Shown here: positions 14,007 through 24,340 of the stretch, one piece after another
How the letters are laid out: each line of letters opens with the position of its first letter
How positions within the stretch are numbered: position 1 is the stretch's first letter
NCBI GenBank assembly: GCA_026874595.1
Contig: CM049317.1
Coordinates: 20,667,882-20,731,881 of the forward strand
Source of the DNA: Sipunculus nudus
Taxonomy: Eukaryota > Annelida > Sipuncula > Golfingiida > Sipunculidae
Length of the DNA stretch: 64,000 nucleotides
Direction of reading: 5' to 3'
Made by a program: the position numbers and the translations under genes
The notes under the pieces: model-generated
What the model saw: only the letters and a program-made list of their open reading frames with translations
The model's database searches: none
Told to the model about the DNA's origin: nothing

Positions 14007-14826
14007 TTTATCTTCTTAGGGGATTCCCTGTACAAAGCAGAGAAGTTTTGTGTGGCAGCAGATGGGGCCATCATCATGGAAAGCATATCTAGTTTCCTGC
14101 AGGCTTTTGGGTTACTGTTTGGTATGTTTTATGTGCTGAACATCCAATATCCTGCAGAGGCTGGATATACACTGGAGTTTGTGCAGAGGTACATATATAT
14201 ATTTACTTGTATTTTTTTTTATTTAAATGAAACTTCTATGGTTTTATTACCTAGTTTTTTATGAGAATATAAAATGATATATGTATATTCAGATAAGACA
14301 ATACTATAATAAACCATTTACTTATTGAATCAGCCATCTAAATTTTATCATTTTTTCATAATCATTTATTCTTATTTCCTATGTCCATCTTATCAAAATC
14401 TGATTAAATTTTTTTAATAAGTGTTCTGTCATTTATCCTAGTTTTTGTAAGAATTCATACTGATTTGTATTTTTGAAAAATGAGACTTAAGTTCTCTGGT
14501 CATTTATTGAGTATTTTGACTTTTTAATCCAATATCATATCAACAGATATCATGTTTTATTTTTACACAAGTTCATCTGGGATATGCCAATCAAGATGAT
14601 TTCAGCTTACCACTTAACTTCTTGAATTACTGTTTAAGTATTTCATGATAAATATATACATTTTGTGTTTTATATTGTCTTCAACAGATTTCTCATGCAG
14701 ATAGACCCAGACAAAGGATCAAAAATATTCAGGAAAGGCAAAAAAAGGAAAATAGGAAATATCAGCCCCAGGGTCTTGTCCGTGTTGAACCTGCTGAAAG
14801 AGGCAGTCAGTGATACTGATGAGTGA
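11294..14826 (+). CDS. SAM-domain protein carried by the transposon (5 exons)
   Basis: Exons: 11294-11492, 12082-13061, 13440-13491, 14020-14188, 14688-14826. All introns are GT/AG and the joined frame is open for 512 residues to a TGA. Residues ~1-66 form a SAM-like helical module ('MECLSEAGVEEMEDLKFV', 'LKPVKARALIAAL'). A Ser/Pro/Thr-rich linker follows, then a block with 'KGVRKAVLGKLKNGGKLT' and 'FPCLSDTVGG', an acidic patch, and a C-terminal region with 'DYYQQRLAIMKG' and 'FGLLFGMFYVLNIQYP'. The C-terminal part resembles uncharacterised animal proteins often labelled as SAM-domain proteins; I know no biochemical role. It lies 375 bases after the transposase end, on the same strand, where CACTA elements often carry a second DNA-binding accessory gene. 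The start is the second ATG of the open frame; ATG 11285 or 11237 is possible. A (TA)n tract lies about 17 bases before the exon 4 acceptor. Confidence 0.8.
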
Positions 14827-15178
14827 CTAGGACAATGATTATGAGGACTCAGTTGCGCTTGTGTGTCCCCTAAGACATTGGCCATCCCCCCGCCGCCGCC
14901 CCCCCCCCCCGAAACTCCAGCTACCTGGGTGATAATGGGAGTATTTATCCCAAAGGTACTTCTCTTCGTGAATGAAAAAGGCATACTCATGCATTACATT
15001 ATTTTTCGACAATTTATTTTCGTTATGCTGAAGATACAGGTTGTAAAAACAATATATTTACCTCAATATATGAAAAAATTAACTTTCGAAAAATATCATC
15101 GGAGTAATGACAACACTTCTGCTTGTGACTCTTGGTTGGTTTTCAGGACCATTTTTTTGTATAGGGTACCAGTCTGAG

Positions 15179-15184
15179 AATAAA
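15179..15184 (+). promoter_or_regulatory. Candidate polyadenylation signal of the SAM gene
   Basis: AATAAA followed by A-rich sequence, about 350 bases after the SAM gene stop. The position is plausible but unproven. Confidence 0.35.
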
Positions 15185-15415
15185 AAAAAACGGCGAAATA
15201 GTTCTGAAGCCGGCAGGAAATTAAAAAGAAAACTTTCGAGTTCGGATAGGTCCAAGCCATGTTAATGGGAGTGAAATGGACAGGGATTCTTTCACGTAAC
15301 ATAAACGTTTCCAGGTAAACTCGCATACTACAAAGCGTTTTAATCCTCTTGATCGAGGAACGCCAACGCTTCATAGGGCCATATCACTCGGGTAGGCTTA
15401 GAAGTCTCTACCTCT

Positions 15416-16835
15416 GTTATCACCCATGCAGTGCATTTTACATCCATAGGCATAAACATGGTACCAGTGTGAGCGTTAATACTGTCAGGCTGTAAAAAGT
15501 AGCCTTAATACATGAATGCCTCTGCATAATATTGTGTAATCAGAACCGGCATGCATGTCTATATCAATGCAGAGAAGCGATGATGTATGCACGATACCTA
15601 TATCATATGTACTTGTAGTTTGTATACTTGCTTGCAAAAGTTAGTTTGGCCAGATGATAACTAGCTTACTATTTGATTTGGATTTTTTCTTGTTTCAACA
15701 TACTTTATTTTTTTGCGTTTTAACATTATTGATTATCAAGGATATAGCAGATGTAAGATTTTAATATTGACATGTTTAAGTGAAACGCTACAGCGGATAA
15801 TTGTGCATTTATATCATATACATATAGTACATAAAAACGGTTAAACCTGTGTTTTATGAAACATTTTTGACATTAACAATACCGCTGTCATTTACAACTA
15901 ACCAAATCTACTGACAGAGTGTATATTTGCAAATATTGGTCATAAATACCTGAAAAGGCCTTAATCTGATTTAAGCCCTGACAAAGTATGTTGTGTATCC
16001 TTAATACTGAGTTGTAACACTTCTCAAATACATTATAAACCGTATGTCAACATATCAGCAACAGATCAAACATATATCTATTATCACCCATGCAGTGCAT
16101 TTTACGTCAATAGGCATAACTTTTGGCATAAGTATTGAATGTTAATACTGTCAGGCTGTAAAAAGTAGCCTTTATACATGAATGCCTCTGCATGATATTA
16201 TGTCATCAGTACCAGCATGCCTGTCTATTTATTAATGTAGAGTACCTGTAATGTATGCACAATACCTTGTTCGTGTAGTTTGTACATGCTTGCAAAAGTT
16301 TGATCAGCCAGGATTATTTTTTTATATTGTTTACATAAAGACTTTGTATAAATCATATCACAAATATCTGCTGACTAACTTTGTACACCAAATGTTTTTG
16401 TCATTTGGGTGGTGCATTTTAACAGAACTGAATAGCAAGAATATAACAGATGTAAGATAACTAGCTTACTATTAGATTTAGATTGTTTCTTGTTTCTGCA
16501 TACTTTATTTCATGCATTTTAACATCACTGGTTATCAAGGATACAGCAGATGTAAGATTTTAATTTGGACATGTTTAAGTGAAACGCTACAGTGGATAAT
16601 TATGCATTATAATTATCATTTGCATATAGTACATAAAACCTGTATATTAAGACACATTTTCAACATTAACAATACCACTGTCATTTACAATTACACAGAT
16701 CTACTAAAAGAGTGTTTATTTGCAAATATTGGTCATAAATGCTTGGTTGGGCTTAATCTGATTTAAGTCGTGATGTATCCTTATTATTGAGTTGTAACCC
16801 TTTCCACATATGTTTGTACAATGTATCAGCATGTT
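15416..16835. repeat. Direct duplication in the 3' half of the transposon
   Basis: Two diverged copies, about 15416-16060 and 16080-16835, share in order 'CACCCATGCAGTGCATTTTAC', 'ACTGTCAGGCTGTAAAAAGTAG', 'GATAACTAGCTTACTAT', 'AGTGAAACGCTACAG' and 'GCAAATATTGGTCATAAAT'. The second copy has about 135 extra bases before the 'GATAACTAGC' block. There is no coding content; the short open frames at 16251-16766 are part of the repeat. Confidence 0.8.
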
Positions 16836-17099
16836 AGTCTCAAGATTGTCAGTTTAATGCAATTTAATATCTTTGTGTATTTAATTATGGAATACATGTA
16901 CATCTGGGGCCTCTGAAATATATGTCCCTGTTATGGTTACACCTTATATAATACAGACCAGGCAGAAATAGGTAGTCATCATGATTTTAACATTTCATGT
17001 TCACTGGTGTAGCTGTTCTTCAGTCATAAATTTCAAATAAATTTTGAAATTTTGAATTTAATATTTTGTTTTATTCTCACTGTGTGCTGTGTGAAGTGT

Positions 17100-17440
17100 G
17101 CAAGAATACAGAACAAACCATTGGTTCACTATAAATTTTACAGTCACTATTATTTACTCCGTAAAATTTTACAGTCACTGTAAAAAAATTACAGTGAACA
17201 CCGGAATATTTTAATGTCCCACTGTAAAAATAACAGTGAACACTGGAATATTTTACAGTCCAACCGTAAAAAATTACAGTAAACACCGGAATATTTTACG
17301 GTCCCACCGAAAAAAATAACGGTGAAAACACCAGAATATTTTACGGTCCCACCCTAAAAAATAACGGTGAACACCGTAAAATTTTTCGGTTAAATGTTGG
17401 CAGCATTTGCTGCCAGTAATTAACCGTAAAATTTTGCAGT
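17100..17440. repeat. Subterminal repeats of the EnSpm-like element
   Basis: A dense series of short direct and inverted motifs: TTTTACAGTC, CACTGTAAAAA, AACACCGGAATATTTTA, ACGGTCCCACC and CGTAAAAAAT. In CACTA elements such clusters near the ends bind the element-encoded protein; that role is inferred here. Confidence 0.7.
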
Positions 17441-17441
17441 A

Positions 17442-17454
17442 ATTTCTTAGAGTG
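17442..17454 (-). repeat. Right terminal inverted repeat of the EnSpm-like element
   Basis: ATTTCTTAGAGTG, followed by TA at 17455-17456. It is the exact reverse complement of the left end. Confidence 0.85.
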
Positions 17455-19900
17455 TAAGAAAAAAGGGTTCTTAAGTGTTCTTTTAAGAAACCACATGGTT
17501 CTATTTAGAAGTGCACTGATTGACGCCCCGAGTCAGCACCTGCCCAGTTATGGAATTCTGCGGATGAACACTGACCTTATTTAAGCAAGCATGACAAAAA
17601 TTGGAGGCGGGTATATTATAATCTCCAACACAATGTTTGTTTTAAAAGGGATGAATGTGATTTGTTTACACACCTCAGCAAGGTATGTATTATTCATGAA
17701 CACGCATTTATCACGTATGTTATAGAATATTAACCCCTAGAGATGTGGATCAGTAAAACACTATGGTATGATTTTAACCCAATTGCTCTAGCTACAGCTA
17801 CAATATAATGATTCGAATTAGAAGTTTTCCACAATATTCCGATATCCATAATATTTATTTTTATTTATTTTATTAAGTTTTCATTCATGTATATTCCCGA
17901 TGCGTTTGAATTGGTCACACTGAATCAATAATTATAAGGCAGTATATGGCAAAAAACAAACCAGTGGCAACTGGTTGTTAGCTCAAGAGCTAGGCTTGGT
18001 ATTTCGTCAGCAGTGATAAACGTCCAAATAAACAAACCAAAACGCATTTCATTATCCTGTGTTTTATTAATGCCCGCGGGATAGCCTAAATTCCAACAGA
18101 TTTGATTATATCTGAAATTGTCCGTTATGTGCATTTACCGGAATGTGTGAATAGACAAAAACACGGAAATATCCAACAATACTTATTGAGAGTCCGCGGG
18201 GAATTGCAAGGTCCCCGAGGGGTGCATGCCAATCCCTTTATAGTAGTTTTGAATGAAACTTCTGCTTAATTTTAGAACATTACAGTAATACTAAATGAAT
18301 TCATTAATCGGTATGCCAATTCGAAAACAGTAGGAAACGCACATTAATGACAATAATCCACCCAATAAACGCCCCAGGTCAATTAAGCGTCTCATCGTTA
18401 GTTTTGTATGACTGACACCTTATAAATTGTTACTAATTTATCAGGGCCGGATTAAGGGGGGCACCTACCTAACCAAATAAATCTGGGTAAAAACCCAAAG
18501 TACATTGTACATAATGAAAATAAAAGACCAAGTGTATAGAACAATTACAATATATATCTTGCGTTATAATGCATTTAAGCTAGCCCAGATTGCATGATTA
18601 CAACTTTTTCGCGGCCTCGCAATGTGAGTCCCCCCACCAAACACACCAATTCTAAATTAGTCATAACTTATCACGTGTGTGTGTGTGTGTGTGTGTAAAA
18701 AATGCCAAGCATACAACCAGTCAAGATTCCAAGTTTTATTCGTTGGGTGACAGATCATACCCGACATAGCTAACTGGGATGGTTCATCAACTAATTTAGC
18801 GACTTGCTAAAGTCGGGCAAATGTGATTTAATGGAGGGAGGGGGTCCGGTGGAAATACAACCATCAAATACGCAAAGGTTAAGCGCCCTGTGCGCTAAAT
18901 ATATCAAATATAGGGTATATGTTTATATGAAGGAAACCTTTAATTCTCGTTTACATTTTATCTACGGAAAGGTCCGATGGGTGCCGATTGTCTGCATAAA
19001 AGTTTATGCAGCTCTCAAATAACATTACACGTACACTCTGGATATACATACATTCATTGACGTATGGAATGACTGGGTTCCGGGTCACTGATCTCACATA
19101 TCACACTCTTCTAGCGCCTCCTTTTGGCAAGCGGAACAAACACACAGACAAATAAAAAGGTAAGAAAGTCTGACCATGTGCATTTTACAGAATTTTATTA
19201 AAACACCGATATTTCGTTGATAAACACTACTTGATTTGACCATATAAGCAAAACAAACACAACCTATAAAGCGATCTGCCCATTTATTGGTTAGTAATGT
19301 ATTTTCTGCGATTACTGATAATGTTATTATAACTTCTACGTTATGAATAAACATCTAGCGCTCAGCTGGGACTACAAAAGCCTTAGCATTTAATGCACAT
19401 AGATTAAAAATTGAGTCACTGAATTAAATTGGATACCCATACTACATCTTGAATAATTATTTTATTTCACCTAATCATAAGAATTACAATATTCTAAAAG
19501 ACTGACTACCAATGAAGCATTACATGTATACATTATTTCCTTGAAATTGATTTACACAATATTAATAGATTATGGAATACTGATGTACAGTATTGTAAAA
19601 CATATACTCAGTACAGCTCCTTATTATTTCAAAGTATTTAACACATCCCTGAATACTTAACCTAAAGGTGAACATTTTGGTATATGCAAAAATTACATTA
19701 TACGCATTTTATATAACACATATAAAAGAATAAGCGTTTTATTTCGGCTGAAGCCGACATGATTTATACATCGGACTTCAATACCTCAATACTACCCCCC
19801 CCCCCCCCACGGTGATGGAGTGTATAAACAAATACTCAATTAACATTAACCAGAATCATATGTTTAATAGCAAAGACAATTAAAATAAATTACGGAATGA
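17455..19900. other. Gene-free stretch between transposon and gene A
   Basis: AT-rich sequence with a short (GT)n tract at about 18676-18694. Around 18443 'CAGGGCCGGATTAAGGGG' looks like one end of a hAT-type MITE, but no partner end is seen. A poly-C tract lies at about 19795-19810. No exon found. Confidence 0.5.
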
Positions 19901-20579
19901 AATGTTTGAAAGGGTGTCACATCTATGCGGCTCGTTGCATATGTGTTTCGTGTTTTGATGCAAGTCACCCCTTCAATTTGTACCTTGCTATAAAAGTAAG
20001 TGGACTGAATAACCTATAGAAAAAAATGGTCATCCCTGAATTTAAATAACTAAAATCAAGAACGAATAGTTCGTACTCTATAATCGGAATGTGCCGTTCT
20101 GATACGTCAGGCAGAATAAAAGCAGTATAAACTCCTTTTAAAAGTTGTCTTTCTTCCTACAATCAGAATATGGCTTCATCTATAAGGTTAACCGGAATTT
20201 TTTTTGAATGGTATTCAATTAAAACCTAAAAAATGTTATTATTCTGTTGACTGCCATATCATCGACTGTTATCACTAAATCCCAAATTCACAAGAATTGC
20301 ATGTCATTCTTAATATATAGTTTTATGCATCCTTAGTAATATAAGGTGCCTATTTATCACTGCACAGTGGGAAGCTTGACAAACCATTTATTGTTTACAT
20401 TATTTCCAGTGTGTACTGAATGTTCTAAAGACCTTTATTAAACTGCCAATCATACTTATCAATTCATCCGATTTAACACTTAATTGTCCCCCTTTCCTTG
20501 GGAATATTCTGTGGCTTTGCATGCAAGAAAAATCAGTTTATAAGAATACCTAGCGTACGTATTACCAACTAACTCGTTT
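19900..20579 (-). other. 3' UTR and downstream flank of gene A
   Basis: This flank is similar to the region after the gene B stop (48600-49099): shared pieces include 'AAGGGTGTCACAT', 'TCAGTTTATAAGAATAC' and 'CTTCCTACAATCAGAA' against 'CCTCCCTGCAATCAGAA'. The tandem duplication therefore included several hundred bases beyond the stop codon. A candidate AATAAA (minus strand) lies at 20434-20439. Confidence 0.6.
20434..20439 (-). promoter_or_regulatory. Candidate polyadenylation signal of gene A
   Basis: TTTATT on the plus strand, AATAAA on the coding strand, about 140 bases after the gene A stop codon. Confidence 0.5.
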
Positions 20580-21067
20580 TCATTTCTCCTGTTGAACGTC
20601 ACCGGGTTGAGCTGTACCTGGTTCTTGTCCCCCCTGTTGGTGAAAAATAGTAATATTAGTTTTGTATGGAGGAGAACAAGAAAACCCAGGAATCCTTAGA
20701 TGTAAAAGTTTAGTCGGCATACTGAGACTTTTTTTTCTAAAGCCAACTAGTAGACAGTCATTCTGCTCTAGTTCATGTCATATTTACGAATTTACAAATT
20801 ATAATAAAATACAGTCTTTATTGTTTATCTAACCTGATCTCTACATAAGTGTTATATGCTTTATTACCTGTAAGCCGATTTAATAGACCCATGTATATTT
20901 ATTTAAATTCATCTTATTTCAAATAAGCCGCATCAAATATGATAATATATGACATGCACCGTATATGATAATTTTCTTATTACCGCTAGAAGACCAGTTG
21001 TGTCAGCTTCTTTCTGTATTTCTTTATGCTCTTTAGTCGAGTTCGTCCGAGACGTCATTTTGCCTTT
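20580..21067 (-). CDS. Gene A exons 19-20: C-terminal tail
   Basis: Exon 19 (20984-21067, 28 codons) is polar and ends 'KEADTTGLLA'; exon 20 (20580-20633) encodes 17 residues ending 'GDVQQEK' and TGA. Gene B keeps 'KEADTSGLLA' and 'GTAPPGDVQQ' in the same places, which supports the stop and both borders. No known motif. Confidence 0.85.
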
Positions 21068-24000
21068 CTGTGAGAGAAACCCATGTGGTCAAAACGAAAT
21101 GCAGAATAATTAAGGGTGGACGGTGATTTGGATTATATGAATAAAATTATTTGATATGTTTTATTCTCTTCTTTGTATACAGGCAATATATTGAATTTGA
21201 AGTAGGAGATAAATCTATATTTACTGATGACTTCTTCTTTTCCTTTTTCTCCATTGCAGCCCTTTCTTTTTCCTCTTTCTTCTTTCTCTCAAGCTGCAGT
21301 TTTTGTTCTTTCTCTTCATTCTTTCTCCTCTCCTGTTCCTCTTTCTTCTCTCTCTTAAGCTGCAGTTTTTGTTCTTTCCCTTCCTTCTTTCTCCTCTCCT
21401 GTTCCTCTTTCTTCTCTCTCTCACGCTGCAGCTTTTGTTCTTTCTCTTCACTTTTTCTTCTTTCCTCTTCCTTCTTCTTCTCAGCTTTAATCTCTTTTGC
21501 TGTCTTGGATTTTGCCTGAACTGGTTGCTGTTCGGCCATTTGCTCAGCTTGACTCAGCGGTTTGGTTGGCTCATTACTTCCCGAACCAATCTTTATCAAT
21601 GAAGTATCATTTGTATGTTATAACATAATAATACCCATATAATCAACATTGATAATACAATTTAATGGATAAGGGAAAGCCATGGTCGTTTATCAAAGAT
21701 ATATAGCATTTTGTTTAATTTTCATGAATGCGTTCATTGCAAATTATAAAACGTTATTAAGATTGTCTTATCAATGCAATAAACCTCTTCGGGTATTGTG
21801 GGTTTCACTTCTGCGTCGGGCAGTTTGGCTGATGTTGTCGGGGCAACCTCCTCAAAGTTGACCTATTGCATGGTAATTATATATATCCTTTTTAACAAAA
21901 ATTAAGGAAGTTATCTAAGTCTTTTGACAATGCAAGTTTTATTTAAAATGACCTGAATAGAATGTGGTATTCTGAAGATATTATTATACAGACATTGAGT
22001 GTAAATCTCGATTGTAAAACTGAATTCATTAATACTGACAACATTGTACATACCCTTTTTGGTGGTATAATAGTAGGAGGGTGTTCATCTTTGGCTAACT
22101 CACTCAGTTTTCCTTCTGGGCTAAGACGTTTTACTACCTTTATGGAAAAGGGTCAATAAAACTTACGAAGATACAATAATAATATTGTATTTTATGTCGA
22201 ACATGCTTCGTCCTCGCCTAATAAAATGTGAGCAGCTAAAAATAACATCACTACTCATGAACCAAAAGATTAATCAACATGATGGACTGATAAGAAATTA
22301 AAAATCTAAGAGGGAAATTACAATAAAGGTTGCAAAATGTCATTAGTTTATTATGAATATATCATTCCCCTTTGATAGTTCATTTTAGTAGGGGCTGAAA
22401 AAATGAACTTATTAAGTTTTTAAAGCATATAAGCTGTGTAGATATTTCAAAATTATATACCTTTTTATTGACTTAATAAAGATTCTAATACATGAACACT
22501 CTTAGGCTCTGGTAAGAGAATATAATGAAATGTCATACTGTGTCATGATCATGATCTATCTTCACTTCCTGTCTAGTGTTTGATTGCTTCTCTTTCACTG
22601 CAGATTCTGGTGCTTTGGTTATGATAGGAGATACCTCCTGTTTAAACAGACACCATCATAATATACATCTTCAAGGAATTATCTTGGCCTACTTGGAGAA
22701 AAATCTTCAGAAAATTCCATTTGCAAATTGTTAGCTGTAATTTTTACATGCATTGAGTGTTTTGTGATTAAAGTTATTGAGAAATACAGATATAAAACAA
22801 TATGTAAATGCATCCTAAACTTCATGTTATTACAAATGTATGTTCGTTGACAACAACAAATGTGTCTAATTCACAGTCCTTTCACATGTGCAGATCACGC
22901 TATAAGCTTTGAGTACCCCTTTGAAGAAACATCTTTCCATGTCCAATTATTGAATTAATATCCAAAAATGTGTCCGACATATACTGTAGATTCAGAAATA
23001 TTAGTTGGGATTTTATTTTCGTGGTTTTCGTGGAACAAGATAATCCACGAATTCATGATTCCAACGATCAAAGAATCACACGGTCAGAGGATATATGGTA
23101 TCTTAACGGCAGCTGGTGAACGACTTTATATATATAATTTTTACCGCTGGCTGAATTTTCAATAAAGATGCAAACATTGTTTATACTATTTTATTATTTT
23201 TTTTATACATTTATTAAATGCAATGAATAACTAAAACACGCCCCCCCCCCCTCCCCGATACCTTTACAATAAAGCAATACCAAAGTATAATTTAAACTGA
23301 AAACGTATCCCCACATTTCCTCTTATCAACATTTCGGGTGAAAAATTCAAGAACAATACCACATTTCTGTCGCGCAAAGCGGTAGTTCTGACACGCCAAG
23401 AACGGTACACAAGTTCCAATGTTCGTCACCACAGCTACCGAGGCACGGCTTTTTCGGAACCGACCTTTTCAACCTTCTTTCAATAGAGATTAAACGAGAC
23501 TTACGCTATCTATTGGCCTAAAAGACCAGGGCCGTGTAAACTCATTTGCATAACCGCGATTACCGCGGGACGCGAAAGAGCACTTATTCCGAATATTGCG
23601 ACAACAGTTGCGTGCATAACAGTGAGCCATTAATTATACATACAGGCGGTACTTCTTCCGAATATTGCCGATAGTTGTACATATATGTTAGCGTAAGTAA
23701 GAGCCACAGAATACTATTAGGCAAATTATTTCTTTATAATCTACAAATACAGCTGACATGATTAATGACGAACGAACCGTGTCTCGTCTCACCGCCCCGT
23801 GAGAGATTTACAGGTGCAACATGTGACTACAGCCTATAGATAAAAAAAAGGTAAAAACCTTCATGTGGACGGCCGGTCCCGTTTCATTTTTCCTCCGGTC
23901 AAGTGATGGTTGACGTTTTCTGTGAACGTGGTGTGATCGGGTGTTATAACTGATAGCCGATGTATCGGCTGTTACAACTAACAGCCGATGTATCGCCCGG

Positions 24001-24279
24001 CACGTGTCGGTCACGGCTGATTAATTCTTTGTTAGGCTCAGGTCGGGCGGAGCATGTTTGTTCAAAACTGACCCGATTAACCGCGGTACAGGCGCACCGT
24101 GTGATAAGCATCAAAGCCGAACCACCTGTGTACATCGGGCTCGTCTTCCTTGCGCACATGGAGGTATTAATATACATAATTTCCTAAAGTTTTCTTTGTC
24201 TTTCCACGAATTAAAATACCCCACGATATGCGTTTTGTACAAAAACCACAAAATTTTAAGCCCACGATATTATCTGAAT

Positions 24280-24340
<61 letters not shown>

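Larger units (their letters stand above)
7060..17454 (+). mobile_element. EnSpm/CACTA-like DNA transposon, 10.4 kb
   Basis: The two ends are CACTCTAAGAAAT and its exact reverse complement ATTTCTTAGAGTG (13 bp). TA precedes the left end and follows the right end. CACTC-type ends are typical of the EnSpm/CACTA superfamily. Just inside both ends are motifs such as TTTACAGT and ACCGTAAAA, densest at 17100-17440, which fits the subterminal transposase-binding repeats of CACTA elements. It carries, in the same direction, a zinc-finger transposase (8217-10919, frame-broken) and a spliced SAM-domain gene (11294-14826, intact). Two internal duplications (7495-7935 and 15416-16835) contribute to its size. 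The class assignment combines TIRs and coding content. Confidence 0.85.

Noticed and set aside
14670-14990. Minus-strand frame with a Gly run near 14900
   Set aside because: It is antisense to SAM gene exon 5, and the Gly run comes from a poly-C tract.
18443-18470. CAGGGCCGGATTAAGGGG as the start of a second hAT MITE
   Set aside because: No matching opposite end or 8-bp duplication is seen nearby.
21151-21602. Plus-strand open frames rich in Phe, Leu and Ser
   Set aside because: Antisense of the Lys/Glu-rich exon 18 of gene A; the same shadow occurs at 49827-50123 over gene B.
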